A stretch of 64,000 nucleotides of DNA from Argonema galeatum A003/A1. GTDB lineage: Bacteria; Cyanobacteriota; Cyanobacteriia; Cyanobacteriales; Aerosakkonemataceae. Where the stretch lies: assembly GCF_023333595.1 (NCBI RefSeq), contig NZ_JAIQZM010000011.1, positions 130,590 through 194,589 on the forward strand, given 5' to 3'. Below, in pieces: positions 51,350 to 59,736 of this stretch (its first letter is position 1; each line of letters begins with the position of its first letter). Made by a program: the position numbers and the translations under genes. The notes under the pieces were generated by a model. The model was not told the origin of the DNA. It saw only the letters and a program-made list of their open reading frames with translations, and ran no database searches.

Positions 51350-51714
51350 TTTCAGGTAGGTTTGGTGATATCGGCGAGCTAACTTTTGAAATTGATTTAA
51401 TTGCAGCTGATGGAGAAAGATTTACTGTAGAAGTGTTACTAGATACAGGGTTTACGACAGGCTGGCTGGCACTTGATACCCAAGATGCTGAAAGTTTAGG
51501 ATGGTCTGTGATTGAACGTAATCGGACAATGCAGACGGCACGGGGATGGGAGTATTTTGACATATATGAGGGAAGAGTTGTACTGGATGGACAAGAGTAC
51601 ATTATTCCCGTTTTGGCGGGAGGAGGTATTCCCGAATCTCTACTGGGTTTGCAATGGTTGAAAATGCTGCCACTGACTGTGAATTTTGTCGCAGGTGTGC
51701 TGACGCTGGGGTAA
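51346..51714 (+). CDS. Retroviral-type aspartic protease-like protein
   Basis: 122 residues. VLLDTGFTTGWLAL carries the Asp-Thr-Gly catalytic triad of pepsin/retropepsin folds, and LLGLQWLKMLPLTVNF supplies the matching hydrophobic-hydrophobic-Gly strand. A single DTG is present, so the enzyme would act as a homodimer like retropepsins. aggag lies ahead of the ATG. Similar small cyanobacterial proteins are annotated aspartyl proteases, with unknown substrates. It is coupled by ATGA overlap to the gene at 51032. Confidence 0.75.
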   Translation: MISGRFGDIGELTFEIDLIAADGERFTVEVLLDTGFTTGWLALDTQDAESLGWSVIERNRTMQTARGWEYFDIYEGRVVLDGQEYIIPVLAGGGIPESLLGLQWLKMLPLTVNFVAGVLTLG

Positions 51715-51771
51715 ATAGGAAAAAGCGATCGCACTCCCCAACCCCCACCAGATCAAAAGTGCGATCGCTTC

Positions 51772-51999
51772 CTAAACGTGGTAAGCCGTTATCGCTACTT
51801 GCATATCAGAACTGTAGATAGATTCAACTCTAGGGAAAGTCGGATGGCTCCACCAAACCTTAACTCGATTTCCTTTTGCTGGTGCAGATCCAATTCTGAT
51901 ATAGCCAGCATTTACCATCAATTGTTCAAAATCAGCTACAGGTAAAGTTTTAGCTGAAATTGGGGGAATGCCTTGGATGGTGTGTTTATCAAGGGTCAT
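51772..51999 (-). CDS. Small hypothetical protein
   Basis: 75 residues (MTLDKHTIQGIPPISAKTLP ... RVKVWWSHPTFPRVESIYSS). No membrane segment or known motif. Its start overlaps the end of the next minus-strand gene by 11 bases, so the two are probably translated together. Function not recognised. Confidence 0.55.
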   Translation of the reverse strand: MTLDKHTIQGIPPISAKTLPVADFEQLMVNAGYIRIGSAPAKGNRVKVWWSHPTFPRVESIYSSDMQVAITAYHV

Positions 52000-52264
52000 A
52001 ACTCCCTTGATAGGTACTATATATCCGATAACCGGGTAATACTAACGCCATCCCAGCAAAACTATGAATTGTACCCGGATAAGTTTCTTCAGCTTCACTA
52101 CCACCGATGCGTATTTTGAGGGAGCCAAACCAAAGATAAAAGCCTGGAATTAGAGCGTCCATGCTGTAGGCGATCGCACTCAACCGATCACAAATCGGAC
52201 TAGATGTAGAACCTTTCCATGAACTTTTTCTATTGTTGCTATATGGATCGTGAGAGGTCTGCAT
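51989..52264 (-). CDS. Small hypothetical protein
   Basis: 91 residues from the ATG at 52264, preceded by aaaggaggatgtc, an excellent ribosome site; a TTG at 52282 is less likely. The sequence MQTSHDPYSNNRKSSWKGST leads to ICDRLSAIAYSMDALIPGFY and a partly hydrophobic middle. Not recognised. It forms an overlapping pair with 51772-51999. Confidence 0.6.
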   Translation of the reverse strand: MQTSHDPYSNNRKSSWKGSTSSPICDRLSAIAYSMDALIPGFYLWFGSLKIRIGGSEAEETYPGTIHSFAGMALVLPGYRIYSTYQGSYDP

Positions 52265-52366
52265 GACATCCTCCTTTAGCAAGCAGTGTACAGATTACTG
52301 TCAAGCAAAAAATACCAATTATACCTAATTATTTAGAATAGCAAATTATAGATTTAATGTCAAATT

Positions 52367-52423
52367 GGTACGTTGTTGCGCTTCAGCGCTCTTTAAGATA
52401 GCGCTGAAGCGCAACAACATATC
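52367..52423. repeat. GGTACGTTGTTGCGC palindrome, copy 3
   Basis: ggtacgttgttgcgcttcag (52367-52386) and its inverted partner ending gcaacaacatatc (52423) form arms of 23 bases with three mismatches around tctttaagata. It lies 20 bases past the malQ stop and may terminate it. Confidence 0.85.
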
Positions 52424-52444
52424 TGACAGGGCTAGGGCTAAAGA

Positions 52445-53962
52445 TTATCGGCTGTAAAGTTGGGTAAGCTCTAAAAGACGATCGCACAATTCTTTGGTAA
52501 TAACTTCGGATGTTTCGTAGCGCCAGCGCCAGTTACCGGGAATTTTACTGGGGTCGTTCATTCTCCCGCTATTATCCAAACTTAAAATATCTTGGAGTGG
52601 GACGATCGCTAAGTCGGCTACTGAAGCCAAAGATACACGAATCATCAACCAATTAATTTCTTTAATTTCTTCGGGATCTGAATAACCAAGGTATTTAGCG
52701 ACTAATTCCTTCTCTGCTGAACTGGCTTGCTTCCACCAACCCAATGTTGTATCGTTGTCGTGAGTGCCGGTATAAACTACGCAGTTTTTTACATAATTGT
52801 GCGGTAAATAAGCGTTGTCAGAACCTTCGCTGAAGGCAAACATCAAGATACGCATACCGGGAAAGTCGAAACTATCGCGCAATTCTTCAACTTCCGGTGT
52901 GATAATACCTAAATCCTCTGCCAATACTGGAATATTTCCTAAAGTAGTGCCGAGAGTTTCAAAGAATTCTACTCCCGGCGCTTTTACCCACTCACCATTA
53001 ATAGCATTTTCTTCCCCTGCCGGAACTTGCCAGTACGCTTCAAATCCTCGGAAGTGGTCAATACGAACTATGTCTACATATTGCAGCGTTGCCTTAAATC
53101 GCTTTATCCACCAAGCATAGTTAGTTTTTTGCAATTCATCCCAGTTATAGACTGGGTTTCCCCACAACTGTCCGGTGGCGCTGAAATAATCTGGGGGAAC
53201 ACCAGCTATAAATGCCGGTTCTAACGTTTCCGGGTCTAGTTTAAAAATCTCTGGATTTCCCCAAACCTCGGCGCTGTTATGACAAACATAAATAGAAACA
53301 TCGCCAATTATTTTAATATTTTTATTATTGGTATATTCCCGCAGTTTTCTCCATTGTTCAAAAAATTTAAACTGCAAGAATTTCTGGAACGTGATGCTGT
53401 CTTGCAAAACCTCAGCTTGGGCTTTCAGGGCGTCTGGTTCCCGGCGCGCGATCGCTTTTTCCCAATAATTCCAACTCTTGCCAAAGTTCGCTTCCGATAA
53501 CGCCATAAACAGAACGTAATCATCCAGCCAATCAGACTGCTCTTGACAAAATTGTTCAAATTCTGTATGGCGTTTGTTGCTTAAAGATTGCCGGAAGCGA
53601 TCGTAAGCAAGTCTGAGAAATTTAGATTTGTGGGAGATGACTTTATCGAAATCAACCATATTAGGATTTTGGTCTGGACTTGACGGTAGCGCTGTCAGAT
53701 CGTCGGCGCTTAATAAGCCTTCTTCTGCTAATATGTCAAGACTAATAAGTAAAGGATTTCCGGCAAAGGCGCTAAAGTTCATCGTATAAGGCGAATGTTC
53801 GTACCCTGTTGGCCCCAGCGGCAGAACTTGCCACAACTTTTGACCGCTTCTCTCTAAGAAATCTACGAATTCGTAAGCCGATTTTCCCAGATCGCCAATC
53901 CCAAATCGGCTTGGCAGACTGGTCGGGTGTAACAAAATTCCACTGGATCGTTGAAAACTCAT
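52445..53962 (-). CDS. malQ: 4-alpha-glucanotransferase (amylomaltase)
   Basis: 505 residues, the usual GH77 length. Recognisable blocks are SGILLHPTSLPSRFGIGDLG, LPLGPTGYEHSPY, VDIVRIDHFRGFEAYWQVP (nucleophile Asp), LAEDLGIITPEVEELR (acid/base Glu) and YTGTHDNDTTLGWW (third carboxylate). It transfers maltosyl and longer glucan units between alpha-1,4-glucans, linking glycogen breakdown to maltose. The ATG at 53962 is the first clear start. It is divergent from the trehalose synthase gene, which uses maltose. Confidence 0.95.
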   Translation of the reverse strand: MSFQRSSGILLHPTSLPSRFGIGDLGKSAYEFVDFLERSGQKLWQVLPLGPTGYEHSPYTMNFSAFAGNPLLISLDILAEEGLLSADDLTALPSSPDQNPNMVDFDKVISHKSKFLRLAYDRFRQSLSNKRHTEFEQFCQEQSDWLDDYVLFMALSEANFGKSWNYWEKAIARREPDALKAQAEVLQDSITFQKFLQFKFFEQWRKLREYTNNKNIKIIGDVSIYVCHNSAEVWGNPEIFKLDPETLEPAFIAGVPPDYFSATGQLWGNPVYNWDELQKTNYAWWIKRFKATLQYVDIVRIDHFRGFEAYWQVPAGEENAINGEWVKAPGVEFFETLGTTLGNIPVLAEDLGIITPEVEELRDSFDFPGMRILMFAFSEGSDNAYLPHNYVKNCVVYTGTHDNDTTLGWWKQASSAEKELVAKYLGYSDPEEIKEINWLMIRVSLASVADLAIVPLQDILSLDNSGRMNDPSKIPGNWRWRYETSEVITKELCDRLLELTQLYSR

Positions 53963-54294
53963 GGCAATTTTTTATATTGTCCAAAAGTTAACAATAGCGC
54001 TTGAAGCAAAGGATTTCTATAATACTTTAGATAGATCTCAGTGAACAACCAGAAACCGGGTTTCTAAGGGCGCGGCAGTTTTACGTTTAATTATGCCCAC
54101 CTACTTAACTACGGGACTTGGAAAGACAATTTCCACCGTTAGTGAGATGTGCCCGACGCGATCGCAGCTTAAAATAGGTCAAAAGGCCGGATAATGAGAA
54201 AGTACGGCTATAAAAGTTACGTCACCTAGCGTGACAGACTCAAATCTAAAATCCAAAATCTAAAATCTAAAATCCAAAATTGACTGTGGACAAA
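53963..54294. other. Intergenic region between malQ and treS
   Basis: 332 bases of divergent promoter space. It contains a partial copy of the 15739 MITE (agaaaccgggtttctaaggg ... atgcccacctactta, about 54050-54107) and a run of aaaatctaaaatcc units (about 54243-54280) directly before the treS start. Confidence 0.55.
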
Positions 54295-57200
54295 ATGCAG
54301 AACTTAACATTAAATGACGACCCCCTGTGGTTTAAGAACGCCATCATTTATGAAGTGCCCGTTCGCGCCTTTGCCGATAGTAACGCTGATGGCATTGGCG
54401 ATTTTCGGGGGCTAACCGAAAAACTGGATTACCTGCAAGATTTAGGAATCACCGCAGTCTGGTTGCTGCCTTTCTTTCCTTCGCCGTTACGGGATGATGG
54501 CTACGATATTGCCGACTACACCAATGTCAACCCGATTTATGGCACGTTGTCAGATTTCAAAGACTTTTTGTCAGCAGCTCATCAGCGGGATATTCGCGTA
54601 ATTATTGAGTTAATTATTAACCATACTTCTGACCAGCATCCGTGGTTTCAGCGGGCGCGTAGGGCACCCAAGGGCAGTAACGAACGAGATTTTTACGTTT
54701 GGAACGATACCCCGGAAAAATACGAGGAAGCGAGGATAATTTTCAAAGATTTTGAAACATCTAATTGGGCTTGGGATTCTGTTGCCAAAGCTTATTACTG
54801 GCATCGCTTCTACTCCCATCAACCAGATCTAAATTATGACAATCCTGCTGTGCGTCAAGCGGTGTTTGAAGTTCTCGATTTTTGGTTGGATATGGGGGTA
54901 GATGGGTTACGTATGGATGCGGTTCCTTATCTGTACGAACGGGAAGGAACTAATTGCGAGAATCTGGCAGAAACTCATCATTTTCTGAAGCAACTGCGAT
55001 CGCGCACAGACGCCAAATACCCAAACCGGATGCTGCTAGCTGAGGCGAATCAATGGCCTGAAGATGCGGCACAATATTACGGGGAGGGGGATGAGTGTCA
55101 CATGAACTTCCATTTTCCCCTCATGCCTCGCTTGTTCATGTCCCTGCGGATGGAAGATAGTTTCCCCATTATCGACATCCTCAAACAAACTCCTACCATT
55201 CCCGATAACTGTCAGTGGGCATTATTCCTTCGTAACCACGACGAACTCACCCTGGAAATGGTGACTGACGAAGATCGGGACTATATGTATCGCGTTTATG
55301 CCCAAGATGCGGACATGAGAATAAATTTGGGCATTCGCCGCCGACTAGCGCCGCTGTTGAGTAACGATCGCCGTCAGATCGAATTACTCAATAGCTTGCT
55401 GCTGTCACTCCCAGGAACTCCCGTCCTGTACTACGGGGATGAAATTGGTATGGGAGATAACGTTTACGTAGGCGATCGCAATGGCGTCCGCACCCCCATG
55501 CAGTGGACTGGCGATCGCAATGCCGGTTTCAGTCGCGCCAACCCCCATAAGCTATTTTTACCAGTCATTGTTGAGTCAGAATATCACTACGAAGCAATCA
55601 ACGTAGAGGCACAACGGAGTAACCCCAATTCTCTCTGGCATTTCATGAGACGCCTGATGGCAACCCGCAAGCGTTTCCAAGCATTGGGTAAAGGAACTTT
55701 TGAATTCCTGCATCCAGAAAACCGCAAAGTGCTTGCCTTCACCCGCACCTACGGTGACGAACGCATCTTGGTGGTGGCGAATTTATCGCGCTTTGTGCAA
55801 ACGGTGGAACTAGATTTATCACCCTTTAAAGGCGTAATGCCAGTTGAAATTTTTGGTCGCACTCAGTTCCCACCCATTGGCGATTCGCCCTACTTCATCA
55901 GCATTAGTCCTTACGCATTTTATTGGTTTACTCTCAAACCTCAACTTAACTTAAACCAGCTACCGAAACCGCAAACACAGTTACCGACTTTAGCTGTCAG
56001 CGGCAAGTGGCCGAATGTTTTTTCCCAACCAGAATTGAAAGCGAATCTGGAGTCTATTCTGTCGGATTATCTGTATACCTGTGCCTGGTTTACTCACAAA
56101 GACAGAACTATTTCTAATGCACAGATCGTGGAAGCGATCCCGATATCCTATAAAGATAAAGAAGCTAGGATAATTCTATTCCGAATCGAGTATATCCAAG
56201 GAGAAGCCCAAACTTATCAACTCTTCCTATCTTACGCAGAAGGCGAATCAGCAATACATTTTTTGGCGGAAAGCAGCGCGTGTGCGATCGCACGTCTTCA
56301 GTTGCAAGGAAAAGATGAAATTGGGGTATTATTCGATGCTATAGCGGACAAGAATTTTCTTACCTCCCTGCTGACTGGAATTGTCCACAATAGTTCCTAC
56401 CGGGGAATGGTAGGAGAACTGGTTGCGACTACAACCGATCTATTTCCTCCAGAAGCTTTAAATATTCACCTCGAAACAAATCTTATGCGAGGAGAACATA
56501 GGAATACTTCTGTAGTTTATGGCGATCGCTTTATCCTCAAACTCTTCCGCAAAGTTGAGGAAGGCGTTAACCCAGATCTGGAGATCCGGCGCTTCCTGGG
56601 TGAGAAAAAACTTTTGAAACACTTTACCCCTATCACCGGATATCTGGAGTATCGTCGCTCAAAAACCGAAGCAATTACAGTGGCGATATTGCAAGAATAT
56701 GTCCAAGATGCCCGGAATAGCTGGGACTATACCCTCGATAGTCTGCGCGACTACTTCGATCGCATTACTACCCAGCAAACAGAAATTACCGAAGTACCCA
56801 TTCCCGCAGTTTCCCTGTTAGATTTACAGGGAACGGATATTCCCCCATTAGCAAACCAAACGATCGGTCCCTACCTAGCTTTAGCGCAACTTTTGGGTCA
56901 GTCAACCGCCGAACTTCATGTTGCTTTAGCTTCCGATCGAGAAAATCCCAACTTTGCCCCAGAACCCTTCTCAACATTTTACCAGCGTTCTATCTACCAG
57001 TATGCACGCAACCTGACGGGACAAGTATTTTTGTTGTTGAAAAAACGATTGAAATCCTTACCACCCGACACCCAAGAATTGGGGCATCTTGTCCTCAATC
57101 GCCAAGAAGAATTTCTGGGACGCTTCCAGTTAATCCTCAACGAAAAGATTACGGCGATGCGTACCCGCTATCATGAAGATTATCATTTAGGACAAGTGCT

Positions 57201-57615
57201 TTACACGGGTAATGACTTCATTATCATTGATTTTGAAGGCGATCCGACTCGCACTTTGAGCGAACGACGCATGAAGCGATCGGCCCTACGAGATGTAGCT
57301 GGAATGTTGCAATCTTTCTATTATGCTGCTAGCATTGCACTCCGCAGCGAAATAGAAAGCGGTACGATTCGCCCTGACAATCTTCCCGTGATGAAAGCTT
57401 GGAGTACCTTTTGGTACAAATGGGTGAGTGCTGCTTTTCTTAATTCCTATCTAGAAGTTGCAGGTAAAGATAGCTTCTTACCAAAAAATCAGCAAGAACT
57501 GCAAGTGTTGCTGGATGGGTATTTGTTGGAGAAAATTATCTACGATTTGGGCTACGAACTCAACAATCGCCCAGATAGGGTGGAGATTCAACTACAGCGT
57601 TTACTTCAGCTTTAA
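54295..57615 (+). CDS. treS: Trehalose synthase / maltokinase fusion
   Basis: 1106 residues from the ATG at 54295 (TTG at 54280 and GTG at 54286 are possible). The N-terminal GH13 domain (about 1-550) has nucleophile Asp208 in GLRMDAVPY, acid/base Glu250 in LLAEANQWP and Asp316 in RNHDELTLE; it interconverts maltose and trehalose. The C-terminal about 500 residues form a maltokinase with HEDYHLGQVL and IIIDFEGDP, giving maltose-1-phosphate for the GlgE pathway. The fused form is common in cyanobacteria. The kinase loop reads HEDYH where HGDYH is usual; catalytic Asp and His remain. Located beside malQ, it links glycogen, maltose and trehalose, a compatible solute. Confidence 0.94.
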   Translation: MQNLTLNDDPLWFKNAIIYEVPVRAFADSNADGIGDFRGLTEKLDYLQDLGITAVWLLPFFPSPLRDDGYDIADYTNVNPIYGTLSDFKDFLSAAHQRDIRVIIELIINHTSDQHPWFQRARRAPKGSNERDFYVWNDTPEKYEEARIIFKDFETSNWAWDSVAKAYYWHRFYSHQPDLNYDNPAVRQAVFEVLDFWLDMGVDGLRMDAVPYLYEREGTNCENLAETHHFLKQLRSRTDAKYPNRMLLAEANQWPEDAAQYYGEGDECHMNFHFPLMPRLFMSLRMEDSFPIIDILKQTPTIPDNCQWALFLRNHDELTLEMVTDEDRDYMYRVYAQDADMRINLGIRRRLAPLLSNDRRQIELLNSLLLSLPGTPVLYYGDEIGMGDNVYVGDRNGVRTPMQWTGDRNAGFSRANPHKLFLPVIVESEYHYEAINVEAQRSNPNSLWHFMRRLMATRKRFQALGKGTFEFLHPENRKVLAFTRTYGDERILVVANLSRFVQTVELDLSPFKGVMPVEIFGRTQFPPIGDSPYFISISPYAFYWFTLKPQLNLNQLPKPQTQLPTLAVSGKWPNVFSQPELKANLESILSDYLYTCAWFTHKDRTISNAQIVEAIPISYKDKEARIILFRIEYIQGEAQTYQLFLSYAEGESAIHFLAESSACAIARLQLQGKDEIGVLFDAIADKNFLTSLLTGIVHNSSYRGMVGELVATTTDLFPPEALNIHLETNLMRGEHRNTSVVYGDRFILKLFRKVEEGVNPDLEIRRFLGEKKLLKHFTPITGYLEYRRSKTEAITVAILQEYVQDARNSWDYTLDSLRDYFDRITTQQTEITEVPIPAVSLLDLQGTDIPPLANQTIGPYLALAQLLGQSTAELHVALASDRENPNFAPEPFSTFYQRSIYQYARNLTGQVFLLLKKRLKSLPPDTQELGHLVLNRQEEFLGRFQLILNEKITAMRTRYHEDYHLGQVLYTGNDFIIIDFEGDPTRTLSERRMKRSALRDVAGMLQSFYYAASIALRSEIESGTIRPDNLPVMKAWSTFWYKWVSAAFLNSYLEVAGKDSFLPKNQQELQVLLDGYLLEKIIYDLGYELNNRPDRVEIQLQRLLQL

Positions 57616-57688
57616 GTAATAGATGTAGGTGTGTTGCAGACACCCTAAGTTTTATTTTTATTTTGTTCATGTGGAGGTCGATCGCATT

Positions 57689-57795
57689 TATAGCAACCGC
57701 CAAGGCGATTAAGACATTCTCAATTCCTGAAACGTTGGCGGATTCTAAACACTTCTTCCCCTAGTCCCTAGCCCCTAGCCCCTAGTCCCTAGCTA
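57689..57795. repeat. TAGCAACCGCCAAGG element plus CCCCTAG heptamers, second copy
   Basis: tatagcaaccgccaaggcga to cctgaaac (57689-57733) matches 3724-3768, followed by ccctagt/ccctagc heptamers (57760-57795). The ATG of the next gene is a few bases on, exactly as at 3860. Confidence 0.8.
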
Positions 57796-57799
57796 TATT

Positions 57800-58300
57800 A
57801 TGCTCAATTCCGACAACTTAACTTTGCTTTTGAAGGTCAACGGCACCCAACATACCTTGCAAATTGACCCGCGTGTCACATTACTGGATGCGTTACGAGA
57901 GAAAATTGGACTGACCGGGACTAAAAAGGGTTGCGATCGCGGTCAGTGTGGCGCTTGTACAGTGTTAGTTGATGGACGGCGCATCAACTCTTGCCTGACA
58001 CTTGCCGTCATGTATCAAGAAACTGAAATTACCACAATTGAAGAACTGGCGAAGGGTGAAGAACTGCATCCAATGCAAGCTGCCTTCATTAAACACGATG
58101 GGTTTCAGTGTGGATATTGTACTCCCGGTCAAATTATGTCTGCCGTTGGTCTTTTAGCTGAAGGATGCCCCAGTGACGATGCCGAAATCAAAGAGTGTAT
58201 GAGTGGGAATATCTGTCGTTGCAGCGCTTATCCCGGTATTGTTGCCGCTATTCAAGAGGTTCGCCAAATGGGTTCTTTCGAGTCAAATATGCGGTCGTAG
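57800..58300 (+). CDS. 2Fe-2S subunit of a molybdenum hydroxylase (PaoA/CoxS type)
   Basis: 166 residues. Plant-type cluster Cys45, Cys50, Cys53 and Cys65 ([22 protein letters not shown]) and the second all-helical cluster Cys104, Cys107, Cys139 and Cys141 ([20 protein letters not shown]) are complete. It passes electrons from the molybdenum centre to the FAD subunit. Unlike E. coli PaoA it has no Tat signal, so it is cytoplasmic. The FAD and molybdopterin genes follow at 58564 and 59737, each separated by repeat-bearing spacers of 190-260 bases. Confidence 0.92.
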   Translation: MLNSDNLTLLLKVNGTQHTLQIDPRVTLLDALREKIGLTGTKKGCDRGQCGACTVLVDGRRINSCLTLAVMYQETEITTIEELAKGEELHPMQAAFIKHDGFQCGYCTPGQIMSAVGLLAEGCPSDDAEIKECMSGNICRCSAYPGIVAAIQEVRQMGSFESNMRS

Positions 58301-58438
58301 TAGCACAGCGTCATCAATATCTCGGTCATACCAAGATTTAAATTATGCCGTGCTACTACAAAATGTTTATTTTGAACATTAGCATAATAATTCCGAAAGA
58401 CGCGAAATTCTTGAACCGCTAACACACCATCCGTTCTT

Positions 58439-58531
58439 CTCTTATCTGCGTTCATCTGCGTTCATCCCTCTTCATCTGCGGTAAAAATTTAACCAACGAT
58501 GACAACAGACAATCTGACGATATCACTAATG
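58439..58531. repeat. Dispersed TTATCTGCG element, copy C
   Basis: cttatctgcgttcatctgcg, catctgcggtaaaaatttaa and ccaacgatgacaacagacaa in the same order as copy A at 29850, lying between the FeS and FAD subunit genes. Confidence 0.85.
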
Positions 58532-58563
58532 TACTAAAGATGTAACCAAACACGATATAAAAT

Positions 58564-59547
58564 ATGAAACCATTCAGTTACGTGCGTGCCACGAATCAAA
58601 ACACAGCTATTCAGGGAGTTGCCAATCGTCAAAGCGCCAAATTTATTGCGGGTGGCACGAACTTAATCGATTTGATGAAAGTAGAAGTAGCGCAACCAGA
58701 TCGACTTGTTGATATTACCCAATTACCATTATCCGAAATTGAAATAAATTCCGATGGTTTGCGAATAGGGGCGTTAGTAAGGAATAGCGATTTAGCATAT
58801 CATCCAGAAGTGCGATCGCATTACCCCCTCCTTTCCCAAGCTATCCTGGCAGGGGCATCGCCGCAACTCCGCAACATGGCAACAGTCGGCGGCAATTTGA
58901 TGCAGAGAACGCGCTGCTACTATTTTATGGATATTGCAGCACCTTGCAACAAACGAGATCCCGGTGTCGGTTGTGCCGCAATTGAGGGATATAACCGCAT
59001 TCACGCTATCTTTGGGGCAAGCGACAAGTGCATCGCCACCCATCCTTCTGATATGTGCGTGGGACTGGCGGCGCTAGATGCTAGAGTGCGCGTGGCGGGT
59101 TCAAATGGCGATCGCACTATTCCCATCGCAGACTTTCACCGTTTACCTGGAGACATACCAGAAAGAGATACCGTACTAGAACAAGATGAACTGATCGTCG
59201 CTATCGATTTACCAAACTCACCCTTTGCCAAAAACTATCACTATCTCAAAGTTAGAGATCGCGCTTCCTACGCTTTTGCCCTAGTTTCCGTTGCTGCTGC
59301 CCTTGAGATTGAGAATGGCACAATTAAAGCAGCAAGAATAGCATTAGGTGGAGTTGCCCATAAACCTTGGCGGGCATTAGTCGCAGAAGATATTTTAGTC
59401 GGTGCCAAACCCATCCAAGAAACCTTCACCGCTGCTGCTACAGCAACCATCAGGGAGGCCAAACCATACCGACACAATCAATTTAAAGTCGAAATGGCAA
59501 AACGTGCGATCGTTCGGGCATTGATAAATGCAACAGAGAAATCTTAA
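58564..59547 (+). CDS. FAD-binding subunit of a molybdenum hydroxylase (PaoB/YagS type)
   Basis: 327 residues. The FAD-binding stretch FIAGGTNLIDLMKVEVAQPD, GATVGGNLMQ-like MATVGGNLMQRTRC and the C-terminal CO dehydrogenase flavoprotein domain are clear. Between them are four Cys (118, 128, 137 and 156) in RCYYFMDIAAPCNKRDPGVG and SDKC, the extra [4Fe-4S] cluster loop known in E. coli PaoB and 4-hydroxybenzoyl-CoA reductase. This supports a PaoABC-type aldehyde oxidoreductase rather than a classic xanthine dehydrogenase. Start ATG at 58564. Confidence 0.9.
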   Translation: MKPFSYVRATNQNTAIQGVANRQSAKFIAGGTNLIDLMKVEVAQPDRLVDITQLPLSEIEINSDGLRIGALVRNSDLAYHPEVRSHYPLLSQAILAGASPQLRNMATVGGNLMQRTRCYYFMDIAAPCNKRDPGVGCAAIEGYNRIHAIFGASDKCIATHPSDMCVGLAALDARVRVAGSNGDRTIPIADFHRLPGDIPERDTVLEQDELIVAIDLPNSPFAKNYHYLKVRDRASYAFALVSVAAALEIENGTIKAARIALGGVAHKPWRALVAEDILVGAKPIQETFTAAATATIREAKPYRHNQFKVEMAKRAIVRALINATEKS

Positions 59548-59604
59548 AACATCGATCAAATCTTTTCTCTTCTCTTCGCGTCTTCGCGGTTCGTCAAAAA
59601 AACA

Positions 59605-59736
59605 TCTGATATCGTCAAATTGTCTGTTGTTATCGTTGGTTAAATTTTTACCGCAGATGAAGACAGATGAACGCAGATGAACGCAGATAAGAATAAGAAC
59701 ACAAATTTTTTAGTAACCGATGCGTAAGGACATGAT
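59605..59736. repeat. Dispersed CGCAGATAA element, copy D
   Basis: gatatcgtcaaattgtctgt, gttaaatttttaccgcagat, gaacgcagataagaataaga and gcgtaaggacatgatatga. The end of the element abuts or supplies the ATG of the gene at 59737 and an aagga ribosome site. Confidence 0.85.
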
